The translations under genes were made by a program, and so were the position numbers. From Roseateles sp. YR242 (GTDB taxonomy: Bacteria; Pseudomonadota; Gammaproteobacteria; Burkholderiales; Burkholderiaceae_C): a stretch of 64,000 nucleotides of DNA. Location: assembly GCF_900109745.1 (NCBI RefSeq), contig NZ_FOAV01000016.1, positions 1-64,000 of the forward strand, in the 5' to 3' direction. This document shows positions 49,390-57,348 of the stretch, in pieces. A model generated the notes under the pieces. The model was given only the letters and a program-made list of their open reading frames with translations, did no database searches and had not been told where the DNA came from. Position 1 is the stretch's first letter. Each line of letters begins with the position of its first letter.

Positions 49390-50075
49390 CCGCGCCTGCT
49401 GCACGCGTGCTGCTGCTGGAGGACGATCCGGCCATCGCCCAGACGGTGGACTTCGCGCTGAGCCGCGAGGGTTTCGAGGTCCGTTATTGCGGTTGGGTGC
49501 ATGAGGCGCGAGCCCAGCTCGCCCGGGGCGACCTGGACCTGGCCATCCTCGATGTCGGCCTGCCGGACGGCAACGGCCTGGACCTCTGCCGTGAGATGCG
49601 CCAGGGGCCCCAGGCGCGTTTGCCCATCCTGGTGCTCAGCGCACGCAGCGAGGAAGGCGACAAGGTGCTTGGCCTGGAGCTGGGCGCCGATGACTACCTG
49701 GCCAAGCCCTTCAGTCCGCGTGAGCTGGTTGCACGGGTGCGGGCCTTGCTGCGCCGTTCGCAGGCGCCGGCGGAGCCGCCGGTCAGGACGATCGGCGGTT
49801 TTGTCATCGAGGCTGAAGGTTCGCGGGTGCGCTTCCATGGCGAGCTGCTGCCGCTCACGCGGCGGGAGCTGGGCCTGCTGCTGCGTCTGCTGAGCGCACC
49901 GCGACGCATCCACTCGCGCGAGGTGCTGCTGGATGCGGTGTGGGGCATGGAGGCCGACAGCGGCGATCGCACCGTGGACACCCACATCAAGACCCTGCGC
50001 GCAAAGCTGCGCCAGGTGCGCCCGGACCTCGACCCCATCCGCACCCATCGCGGCATGGGTTATTCGCTGGAGTGA
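49386..50075 (+). CDS. creB: Two-component response regulator CreB
   Basis: 229 aa, ATG at 49386 overlapping the previous stop. The receiver begins ARVLLLEDDPAIAQTVDFAL, with aspartate in AILDVGLPDGNG and DDYLAKPFSPREL. The winged helix has LTRRELGLLLRLLSAPRRIH and RTVDTHIKTLRAKLRQ. Assigned as CreB because creC- and creD-type genes follow in order and a cre-tag lies upstream of creD. CreB activates genes with TTCAC repeats during metabolic shifts and beta-lactam stress in enterobacteria, Aeromonas and Pseudomonas. Confidence 0.9.
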   Translation: MTAPAARVLLLEDDPAIAQTVDFALSREGFEVRYCGWVHEARAQLARGDLDLAILDVGLPDGNGLDLCREMRQGPQARLPILVLSARSEEGDKVLGLELGADDYLAKPFSPRELVARVRALLRRSQAPAEPPVRTIGGFVIEAEGSRVRFHGELLPLTRRELGLLLRLLSAPRRIHSREVLLDAVWGMEADSGDRTVDTHIKTLRAKLRQVRPDLDPIRTHRGMGYSLE

Positions 50076-50081
50076 CGGCGC

Positions 50082-51554
50082 ATGCGTCTGGGCCTGCGGG
50101 TGTTCTTCGGCTTCTTCCTGATCGCGGGCCTGAGCTCCCTCATCTTGCTGCGCGTGGTGCTGGGCGAGGTGAAGCCCAGCGTGCGCGAGGTGATGGAAGA
50201 CATCATGGTGGACACCGCCAACCTGCTGGCGGAGCTGGCGGCCGATGACCTGGCGTCGCTGCCTGCAGGGGGGGCACTGGACCAGACGCCATTCGCACGG
50301 CAGGTCAGGGACTATGCCAACCGTCCGGTGGATGTGCACATCTGGGGCCTGCGCAAGCAGACGCTGGATTTCCGCATCTACGTGACCGACCCCCAGGGGC
50401 AGGTGATCTTCGACACCGTGCAGGGGCCGGGCTCCGCGTTGGGGCAGGACTACTCCCGCTGGAACGATGTGGCCCGCACGCTGCGGGGTGGCTACGGCGC
50501 CCGCTCCACCCAGGACCGCTACGGGGGAGACGTCAGCCCCGTCATGTATGTGGCCGCCCCGGTGTATGCGCAGGGCCGGCTGCTGGGTGTGCTGACGGTG
50601 GCCAAGCCGGTGGCCACGGTGCAGCGTTTCATCGACCGGGCAGAACGCCGCATCTGGGCGGCCGGTCTTGGCCTGCTGGCGGTCTCCCTGGCCATCGGCG
50701 TGGCGGTGACCTTGTGGGTGGTGGGCCATGTGCGACGGCTGCGTCGTTATGCGCAGGGCGTGCAGATGGGCCAGCGCCAGCCGCCGCCCAAGGTGCCGGG
50801 CGAACTCGGCGAGTTGGCCCAGGCCATGGATGCGATGCGGGAGCGGCTGGATGGCCGCGAGCGCATGGAGCATCTGGCCCGTGCTCTCACGCATGAGCTG
50901 AAGAGTCCGCTGGCGGCCCTGCGCGGCGCTGGCGAGCTGTTGCAGGACGACCTGGCGCCGGCGGATCGGCAACGTTTCGCGGCGCAGGTGGTGGCGCAGA
51001 GCGAGCGGATGACCGAACTGGTGGAGCGGCTGCTGGCGCTCTCCGCCCTGGAATTGCGGCGCGGGCCTGAACACCCCCGTGCGCTGCGGGTGGATGAAGC
51101 GGTGGACCTTGTACTGGCGGAGGCAGGGGATCGGCTCCAGCAACGCGACATGACAGTGCATTGGCAACGCCGTGACCTCGTGACGCTCCAGGCCGACCCC
51201 GAATTGCTATCCCTGGCGCTGAGCAACCTGCTGAGCAATGCCGTGGACTTCAGCCCGCCGGGATCGACGCTGACGGTGAGCGTGGGCCAGGACGGCGCAG
51301 GCGCCTGCTGGTTCGAACTGCGCGACCACGGACCGGGTGTTCCGGCCGCAGCCTTCGGGCAACTGGGCCAGCGCTTTTTCTCCACCGCCCGGCCCGGCAG
51401 CCTGCGCAAAGGGTCGGGCCTGGGCCTGGCGATCGTGCGGCAGATCGCCGGCCTGCACGGCTGGCAGCTGAGTTTTCTGCCCGCCGACCCCGGCCTGCGA
51501 GTTCGGCTGGACTTCGCCCCCCACTTCACACGCACTTCACAAACTTCGCCCTGA
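50082..51554 (+). CDS. creC: Two-component sensor histidine kinase CreC
   Basis: 490 aa, starting 6 bp after creB. N-terminal membrane helix RVFFGFFLIAGLSSLILLRV, a ~170-residue periplasmic domain with RIYVTDPQGQVIFDTV (CreC-like), a second helix LGLLAVSLAIGVAVTLWVVG, HAMP, then H box LTHELKSPLAALRGAGELLQ, N box LSNLLSNAVDFSPPG, and GSGLGLAIVRQ. It is predicted to phosphorylate CreB. Its 3' end contains the cre-tag (51525-51540) that likely controls creD. Confidence 0.93.
   Translation: MRLGLRVFFGFFLIAGLSSLILLRVVLGEVKPSVREVMEDIMVDTANLLAELAADDLASLPAGGALDQTPFARQVRDYANRPVDVHIWGLRKQTLDFRIYVTDPQGQVIFDTVQGPGSALGQDYSRWNDVARTLRGGYGARSTQDRYGGDVSPVMYVAAPVYAQGRLLGVLTVAKPVATVQRFIDRAERRIWAAGLGLLAVSLAIGVAVTLWVVGHVRRLRRYAQGVQMGQRQPPPKVPGELGELAQAMDAMRERLDGRERMEHLARALTHELKSPLAALRGAGELLQDDLAPADRQRFAAQVVAQSERMTELVERLLALSALELRRGPEHPRALRVDEAVDLVLAEAGDRLQQRDMTVHWQRRDLVTLQADPELLSLALSNLLSNAVDFSPPGSTLTVSVGQDGAGACWFELRDHGPGVPAAAFGQLGQRFFSTARPGSLRKGSGLGLAIVRQIAGLHGWQLSFLPADPGLRVRLDFAPHFTRTSQTSP
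51525..51540 (+). promoter_or_regulatory. cre-tag (CreB binding site) upstream of creD
   Basis: TTCACACGCACTTCAC exactly fits the published CreB site TTCAC-N6-TTCAC. It overlaps the last codons of creC and lies 65 bp before the creD ATG. A further degenerate pair (CTCAC ... TTCAC, 51557-51573) follows. It implies CreBC-dependent transcription of creD, as in E. coli and Aeromonas. Confidence 0.8.
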
Positions 51555-51605
51555 GCTCACACGCCGTTTTCACACTGCCGTCTTCCCTGTGAAGGAGCAA
51601 GACAA

Positions 51606-52994
51606 GTGAAAACGAAAGCGCTTTGGGTGAAGTTGGCCATCCTTGCGGCAGTCACCCTGCTGCTGCTGGTGGTGCTGGCCCGTATCGGCTGGCTGGTGGA
51701 TGAACGCCAGCAACGTCAGCGGGAGGCCGCCGACAACGTGGCCGCCTCCCAAGCTGGTGAACAGATGCTGCTGGGTCCGATGCTGTCGCGCTGGTGCGTT
51801 GAAAACTGGGAGGAAACTCAGGGCACCGGCAAGGATTTGCGGGTGGAGCGCCAGCGGCGCGAGTTCACCCTGATGCAGTTTCCCGTGCGCCTGAACGTGG
51901 ACGGTGAGCTCAACCAGGAGACCCGTTACCGCAGCCTGTTCAAGGTCCGCGGTTATGCCGGGCGGGTGGCGCTGAAGGCGCACTTCGCCGATCTGGCCGG
52001 GCTGGTACCTGTGGCCGAGCACAAGGACGGGGTCCTGACCTGCTCAGACCCGCAGATGGTCGTCTCGGTCTCGGATCCGCGCGGTCTGCAGGCGGTGGAG
52101 ATCCGCCGGGGTGAAGAAGCGCTGACTGTGGTGTCGGGCACCACCAACAGCGCCTACCCCCGCGGCCTGCACGCCGCATTGCGGGGCCAGGCCCTGGACC
52201 AGCCGCTGGACCTGGCCGTGACCCTGCAACTGACGGGCACCACTCGTTTTGCGGTGGTGCCTGCGGCATCCGCCACCGACGTGACGCTGCGCTCCAATTG
52301 GCCGCATCCGAGCTTTGGTGGCCGCTTCCTGCCTTCGCCCGCCACACGCACCATCGACGCCAACGGCTTCTCCGCGCAGTGGACCGTGTCCGAACTGGCC
52401 ACCGATGCGATGACGGACGTGCTCAAGGGAAACAAGCAGCCCGATTCGCTGGACTTCTCCATGGTGGACCCGGTCAATCCCTACGTGATGAGCGACCGCG
52501 CCATCAAGTACGGCCTTATGTTCATCGTCCTGACCTTTGTCTGCGTGGGCATGCTGGAGTTGCTGGCCGGCCGCCGTGTGCACCCCGTGCAATACCTGCT
52601 GGTGGGCCTGGCGATCAGCCTGTTCTTCCTGCTGCTGCTCAGCCTCTCCGAGCACCTGAGCTTTGCCGGGTCCTATGGTGCGGCGGCCGCAGCCGTGGTC
52701 CTGCTGCTGGGCTATTACGGTGCGGCGATGCTGGGCCAAACCAGCCGGGGACTGGGCTTCGGCACCTTGGTCGCCCTGTTGTACGGTGCGCTGTATGTGG
52801 TGCTCATCCAGGAACAGGCGGCTTTGCTCATCGGTGCATTGCTGCTGTTCTCCGTGCTCACCATCGTGATGGTGCTCACCCGACGCATTGACTGGTATGC
52901 GCTGCAAGGCAGCCTGGACGCATCAGCGACACGCAAACCCGCCGCCGCATCGCGCACCTCGGGAACAACGCCATTGCCTGACTGGACGCCTTGA
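51606..52994 (+). CDS. creD: Inner membrane protein CreD
   Basis: 462 aa. One N-terminal helix (VKLAILAAVTLLLLVVLARI), a large periplasmic domain (~residues 35-290, with HPSFGGRFLP and FSAQWTVSELA), then about five C-terminal helices starting at YGLMFIVLTFVCVGMLELLA. The CreD landmarks HPVQYLLVGLAISLFFLLLL and LSEHLSFAGSYG are visible. It is an inner-membrane effector of the CreBC regulon linked to envelope stress and beta-lactam response. It follows creBC in the canonical order; a GAAGGAG ribosome-binding site precedes the ATG. Confidence 0.95.
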   Translation: MKTKALWVKLAILAAVTLLLLVVLARIGWLVDERQQRQREAADNVAASQAGEQMLLGPMLSRWCVENWEETQGTGKDLRVERQRREFTLMQFPVRLNVDGELNQETRYRSLFKVRGYAGRVALKAHFADLAGLVPVAEHKDGVLTCSDPQMVVSVSDPRGLQAVEIRRGEEALTVVSGTTNSAYPRGLHAALRGQALDQPLDLAVTLQLTGTTRFAVVPAASATDVTLRSNWPHPSFGGRFLPSPATRTIDANGFSAQWTVSELATDAMTDVLKGNKQPDSLDFSMVDPVNPYVMSDRAIKYGLMFIVLTFVCVGMLELLAGRRVHPVQYLLVGLAISLFFLLLLSLSEHLSFAGSYGAAAAAVVLLLGYYGAAMLGQTSRGLGFGTLVALLYGALYVVLIQEQAALLIGALLLFSVLTIVMVLTRRIDWYALQGSLDASATRKPAAASRTSGTTPLPDWTP

Positions 52995-53000
52995 GCCAGC

Positions 53001-53021
53001 ATGGGGCTCAAAAAGCCCCAT
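53001..53021. repeat. 8-bp-stem hairpin between creD and the GMC oxidoreductase gene
   Basis: ATGGGGCT-CAAAA-AGCCCCAT is a perfect inverted repeat starting 7 bp after the creD stop. There is no T tract, so it is not a standard terminator; it could be an attenuator or mRNA 3'-end stabiliser. It occupies an alternative upstream ATG (53001) of the next gene, which favours the start at 53034. Confidence 0.6.
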
Positions 53022-53033
53022 GAGGCTGCACCC

Positions 53034-54704
53034 ATGCGAGACCCCTTCGGAGACCTGCGGTTTGACTACATCATCATCGGTGCCGGAACGGCCGGCTGCC
53101 TGCTCGCGAACCGGCTGAGTGCCGACGCCGACAAGCGGGTGCTGCTGCTGGAGGCCGGCGGGCGGGACGACTACCACTGGATCCACATCCCTGTGGGTTA
53201 CCTCTATTGCATCGGCAACCCCCGCACGGACTGGCTGTTCAAGACCGAACCCGACCCCGGCCTGAACGGCCGCAGTCTGCGCTACCCCCGGGGCAAAGTG
53301 CTGGGCGGCTGCTCCAGCATCAACGGCATGATCTACATGCGGGGCCAGTCTCGGGACTACGACGGCTGGGCCTCGCTGACCGGCGACGACGCTTGGCGGT
53401 GGGACGCCGTGCTGCCGTTCTTCAAACAGCATGAGCATCACTGGCGGCTGGATCCGGGCGCGGAGCAGCCGGCGGGCTTCGACCCGGCGTACCACGGCCA
53501 TGGTGGTGAATGGCGGGTGGAGAAGCAACGGCTGCGTTGGGCGGTGCTGGACGCGTTTTCGGCGGCGGCCCAGGAGGCCGGCATCCCCGCATCCTGCGAC
53601 TTCAACACCGGCAACAACGAAGGCGTGGGCTACTTCGAGGTCAACCAGCGCGGTGGCTGGCGCTGGAACACGGCCAAGGCCTTCCTGCGACCCACCTGCA
53701 TGGCCCGGCCCAATGTCGAGATGTGGACAGGTGCCCACGCCCAGCGCCTGCTGCTGGCCGATGGCGGTGGTGGAACACGCTGTGAGGGCGTGGAAATCCG
53801 CACGCCGCAGGGCCTGGAGGTGGCGGGCCTCAATCCCGGGGGCCAGGTGTTGCTGGCGGCCGGGGCGATCGGATCACCGCAGCTGCTGCAGCTGTCCGGG
53901 CTCGGGCCGGCGGAACTGCTTCAACGCCACGGCATCGCCGTGCATCAGGATCTGCCTGGGGTCGGGGCCAACCTGCAGGACCATCTGCAGATCCGCGCCG
54001 TGTTCAAGGTCCAGGGCGTCAACACGCTCAACACGTTGGCCAGCAGTTGGTTCGGCAAGGCACGCATCGGCCTGGAATACGCCTTGCGGCGCAGCGGGCC
54101 CATGAGCATGGCGCCCTCGCAGCTGGGCGCGTTTGCCAGGAGTTCGTCGGCCCAGGGCTGGCCGGATCTCCAATATCACGTGCAGCCGCTGTCGCTGGAC
54201 GCCTTTGGTGAGCCGTTGCATGGCTTCAATGCGTTCACCGCCAGCGTGTGCAACCTCAACCCGACCAGCCGGGGCAGCGTGCAGTTGCGCAGCCCGGATG
54301 CGGCCGCGCCGCCACGCATTGCGCCCAACTACCTGAGCACGGAGGCGGACCGGCGAGTCGCTGCGGACAGCCTGCGCCTGACGCGACGCATCGTGGCGCA
54401 GCCGGCGCTGGCGCGCTATCAGCCGCAGGAATACAAGCCAGGCCCGCAGTACCAGACGGACGAGGAACTGGCGCGCCTGGCGGGCGACATCGCCACCACC
54501 ATCTTCCATCCCGTGGGCACCTGCCGCATGGGCCGGGCGGACGATCCGCAGGCGGTGGTGGACAGCCACCTGCGGGTGCGTGGCGTGTCCGGCCTGCGGG
54601 TGATCGACGCGAGCGTCATGCCCACGATCACCAGCGGCAACACCAATTCACCGACGCTGATGATCGCGGAGCGAGCCGCCGCCTGGCTGCGGCGGGGTGA
54701 GTGA
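53034..54704 (+). CDS. GMC family oxidoreductase (choline/alcohol dehydrogenase type)
   Basis: 556 aa from the ATG at 53034; an in-frame ATG at 53001 adds 11 residues but lies in a hairpin. The FAD dinucleotide fold is FDYIIIGAGTAGCLLANRLS, GMC signature 1 is GKVLGGCSSINGMIYMRG, signature 2 is GAIGSPQLLQLSGLGP, and the C-terminal active-site regions are HPVGTCRMG and ITSGNTNSPTLMIAE. These flavoenzymes oxidise alcohols such as choline or long-chain alcohols; the substrate cannot be told. It probably reads on from creD. Confidence 0.93.
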   Translation: MRDPFGDLRFDYIIIGAGTAGCLLANRLSADADKRVLLLEAGGRDDYHWIHIPVGYLYCIGNPRTDWLFKTEPDPGLNGRSLRYPRGKVLGGCSSINGMIYMRGQSRDYDGWASLTGDDAWRWDAVLPFFKQHEHHWRLDPGAEQPAGFDPAYHGHGGEWRVEKQRLRWAVLDAFSAAAQEAGIPASCDFNTGNNEGVGYFEVNQRGGWRWNTAKAFLRPTCMARPNVEMWTGAHAQRLLLADGGGGTRCEGVEIRTPQGLEVAGLNPGGQVLLAAGAIGSPQLLQLSGLGPAELLQRHGIAVHQDLPGVGANLQDHLQIRAVFKVQGVNTLNTLASSWFGKARIGLEYALRRSGPMSMAPSQLGAFARSSSAQGWPDLQYHVQPLSLDAFGEPLHGFNAFTASVCNLNPTSRGSVQLRSPDAAAPPRIAPNYLSTEADRRVAADSLRLTRRIVAQPALARYQPQEYKPGPQYQTDEELARLAGDIATTIFHPVGTCRMGRADDPQAVVDSHLRVRGVSGLRVIDASVMPTITSGNTNSPTLMIAERAAAWLRRGE

Positions 54705-54746
54705 CAGTCAGCCCGAGCGTGCGGCCCAAGCGTGCAGCCAGAGCGT

Positions 54747-56123
54747 TCAGCTTGAGAAGCGCTCTTCCAGATACGCCAGCAGCGTACGGAGGGTTTGCGC
54801 CTCGCCGCCCACCGGCCGGCCGGGGCGGGGCACATCGTTCCAGGCGAACAGGTCGATGTGCAGCCAATCCTGGCCGTCCGGCACAAAGGCTTCCAGGAAC
54901 AGCGCCGCGTTGATGGCACCGGCCAGGGCGCTGCGGCCCGTGTTGACGATGTCGCCGATGCTGGAGGCGATGCCTTCCTTGTAGGGCGCCCACAGCGGCA
55001 TGTGCCACAGGGGGTCGTCCATCTTGAAGCCGAGGTCCACCAGATCACGCGCGGTGTCCATGTGCCGGGAGAACAGCGCCGGCAATTGGGCGCCCAGGGC
55101 GATGCGGGCGGCACCAGTGAGCGTGGCCATGTCGATGATCAGTTCGGGCTTGAACTCGGCGGCGTAGGCCAGGGCGTCGCTCAGGATCACGCGGCCTTCG
55201 GCATCGGTGTTGCCGATCTCGATGTGCAGGCCGGCGCGGGTCTTGATGACATCGCCCGGGCGGTAGGCATTGCCCGATATCGAGTTTTCGACAGCCGGGA
55301 TCAGCACCTGCAGGCGCACCGGCAGCTTCAGGGCCATGATCAGCGTGGACAGGCCCAGCACGTTGGCGGCGCCGCCCATGTCCTTCTTCATCTGGCGCAT
55401 GCCGTCGGCCGGCTTGATGTCCAGGCCGCCGGTGTCAAAGCACACGCCCTTGCCCACCAGGGTCAGGCGAGGGTGCTTGTCGCTGCCCCAGTTCAATTCG
55501 ATCAGGCGCGGCGCGCGGTGGCTGGCACGGCCCACGGCATGGATGGCCGGGAAGTTCTTCTTGAGCAGATCGTCGCCGACCACCTCCTTGAACTTGGCAC
55601 CATGCTGCTTGGCGACCACGGCGGCAGCACGCGAGAGTTCTTCCGGCCCCATGTGCTCTGCCGGCGTGTTGACCAGGTCGCGCACGGCGCTGATCGCGGT
55701 GGCCAGGGCCAGGCCGCGCTGGCCATCCGGACTGGTCTTGACCAGCAGTTGGGCCGGCGCGCGCTTGCGCGGCTTGTACAGGTCGAACTGGTAGCAGCCC
55801 AGCTCCCAGGACAGGGCGGCCGCCTCTTCCTGCAGCTTCAGGCCTTCCGGGGACAGGGTGTAGTCGCCCTCCGGCAGCGCCATCGGCAGGGCCGACAGGG
55901 CATACGGGTGGGCCGCATGGGCCACGCCTGCGAACACCTGGGCCAGCTTGCCGTCATCGCCCGGGATCAGCGCGAAGGTGTCCGGTGCGGCACTGAAGCC
56001 CAGCGTCGCCAGCCACTGCTGGGTTCGCTTGGGCAGTTGGGGCGCCAGAGTCTGGTAGGTGGCGCGGTCCACCGCGAGGATGGGCGTGGCACGGGCCACC
56101 GAGCTCTTGAATTGGACGTTCAT
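54747..56123 (-). CDS. Leucyl aminopeptidase family (M17) protein
   Basis: 458 aa from the ATG at 56123 (MNVQFKSSVARATPIL); the open frame upstream is not conserved-looking. The M17 catalytic elements are LVGKGVCFDTGGLDIKPADG (metal lysine and aspartate), DMGGAANVLG, and the signature NTDAEGRVILSDALAYA. The C-terminus WLHIDLFAWNDVPRPGRPVG matches the PepB-like subgroup rather than classical PepA (~500 aa). A cytosolic dinuclear-metal aminopeptidase in peptide turnover. Convergent with the GMC gene (42-bp gap). Confidence 0.95.
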   Translation of the reverse strand: MNVQFKSSVARATPILAVDRATYQTLAPQLPKRTQQWLATLGFSAAPDTFALIPGDDGKLAQVFAGVAHAAHPYALSALPMALPEGDYTLSPEGLKLQEEAAALSWELGCYQFDLYKPRKRAPAQLLVKTSPDGQRGLALATAISAVRDLVNTPAEHMGPEELSRAAAVVAKQHGAKFKEVVGDDLLKKNFPAIHAVGRASHRAPRLIELNWGSDKHPRLTLVGKGVCFDTGGLDIKPADGMRQMKKDMGGAANVLGLSTLIMALKLPVRLQVLIPAVENSISGNAYRPGDVIKTRAGLHIEIGNTDAEGRVILSDALAYAAEFKPELIIDMATLTGAARIALGAQLPALFSRHMDTARDLVDLGFKMDDPLWHMPLWAPYKEGIASSIGDIVNTGRSALAGAINAALFLEAFVPDGQDWLHIDLFAWNDVPRPGRPVGGEAQTLRTLLAYLEERFSS

Positions 56124-56475
56124 CGATCTTGCCGTTGGGCTGGAAAAAGGCGGCCCTGGTCGGGGCCGGGGGTAGAGCGCGATTCTCGCCTGGGGTGGCC
56201 GCCTGGACACAAGTGACCTGCGGCCGGTGCCAGGGACAACGGTTCCCGGTGAGGAATGGTGGACGGCCGGGGCCGCAGCGCTGGGCGATCAGCGGCTCAT
56301 TGCTCGGCGCCCAGCACTCAAGGAGGCTCTGCATCACTCCTCGCGGCCGAGGCGACCCCGCTTCGTGCGGTCCGCGGCCTTGCAAATCCATAGCGCCGGC
56401 TAGGGCTGTGGTTTGCGCCTTGCGCCCCATCCCGAATTCAGGGCCACCTCGGCTCGCGGGTGATGCAGAGATTCC
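56124..56475. other. Gene-free region between the thioredoxin-like and aminopeptidase genes
   Basis: 352 bp between two minus-strand genes. It is GC-rich, with short GC inverted repeats such as GGCGCC-type cores, but no convincing open frame, terminator or promoter could be assigned. It presumably contains the aminopeptidase promoter. Confidence 0.4.
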
Positions 56476-56898
56476 TTAACAGGCCTGGCGTAGCCGGCAC
56501 AGCAGCGCCTGGGCCGCCGCCGTGGTGCCCGCCGGCGCGGAAGCGCTGGCGGCTGTCATGGCCGGGTTCTCCACGGCTGCCTGGACCAGCCGCTGGGCCG
56601 CACCAGGTTGGGGCAAAACCGGGCCGATGAAACACAGCCGCTCCTGCTGCCCGATCAGCAGGGTGGGGAAGGTCTCCACTTCCAGGTCGTCCACCAGTTC
56701 GGCGTCGTCCTCGATGTCCACCCAGATGAATCGGGCGCCAGGGTATTGCTGTCGCAACTGGGCAAAGTCGTCCCGGTAGGTATCGCACACCCGGCACCAG
56801 GCGGCACACAGGCAGGCCACCAGCAAGGTTGATGCAGGCGTCTGCCCGTCAGCGGCAGGGCCGGCGGGAGACATGGAGGCGGAAGGCAACACGGACAT
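56476..56898 (-). CDS. Thioredoxin-fold family protein
   Basis: 140 aa from the ATG at 56898 (MSVLPSASMSPAGP). The redox site is CLCAAWCRVCDTYRDDF (WCxxC, an RV dipeptide instead of the GP of thioredoxin), followed by FIWVDIEDDAELVDDLEVET and the cis-proline FPTLLI. No clear signal peptide, so it is likely cytoplasmic. Probably a thiol-disulfide exchange protein of unknown partner. The C-terminal ~40 residues are Ala-rich. The open frame upstream to 57033 is less likely to be translated. Confidence 0.85.
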   Translation of the reverse strand: MSVLPSASMSPAGPAADGQTPASTLLVACLCAAWCRVCDTYRDDFAQLRQQYPGARFIWVDIEDDAELVDDLEVETFPTLLIGQQERLCFIGPVLPQPGAAQRLVQAAVENPAMTAASASAPAGTTAAAQALLCRLRQAC

Positions 56899-57136
56899 GC
56901 CGGGCAGCTTAGCCACAAACCCGGCGTGGCGACGAGCGAAGGCAACAAAGTCCCGTTGCACCCCTGCGACGGTCGAACATGAAATGTTCTTTAAAAGAAC
57001 GCAACAACCCGATGCAGTGTTTCGGTGCATCACAGGCGTCTGGAATTGTTAGATGCTTGTCAACGGGGCGTAGACCGGCCGCGTTAGGTGCCACAAAGCG
57101 GTCATTGCCCGCTTGGAAGCCAGAAGGTCCAAGACC

Positions 57137-57298
57137 ATGATGAAGTCCCAATCCCGTACCGAATCCCAAACCCGTCGCGCGCCGCTGCCCGAGTGGCAGA
57201 ACGACAAGGGCCGCAAGCACGAGGCCTTTGAAGTGGCCAGCCTGGGCTGCGACCGCCGTAGCGTCGCCCGCGCCCTGCGCTTCGACCGCAAGCGCTGA
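57137..57298 (+). CDS. Small basic hypothetical protein (53 aa)
   Basis: From the ATG at 57137 (MMKSQSRTESQTRRAPL) to TGA at 57298. The sequence is polar and basic (PEWQNDKGRKHEAFEVASLG, then CDRRSVARALRFDRKR), with codon use favouring GC-ending third positions as in real genes here. A GAAGG motif lies 8 bases upstream. No domain recognised. It stands alone between two minus-strand genes. It could be a genuine small conserved protein; evidence is limited to codon bias and ribosome-binding site. Confidence 0.5.
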   Translation: MMKSQSRTESQTRRAPLPEWQNDKGRKHEAFEVASLGCDRRSVARALRFDRKR

Positions 57299-57348
57299 GC
57301 GCTGCACCAGGACCGTGCGTGTCCCGCGCACTGTACGGTCCGGCCTGA

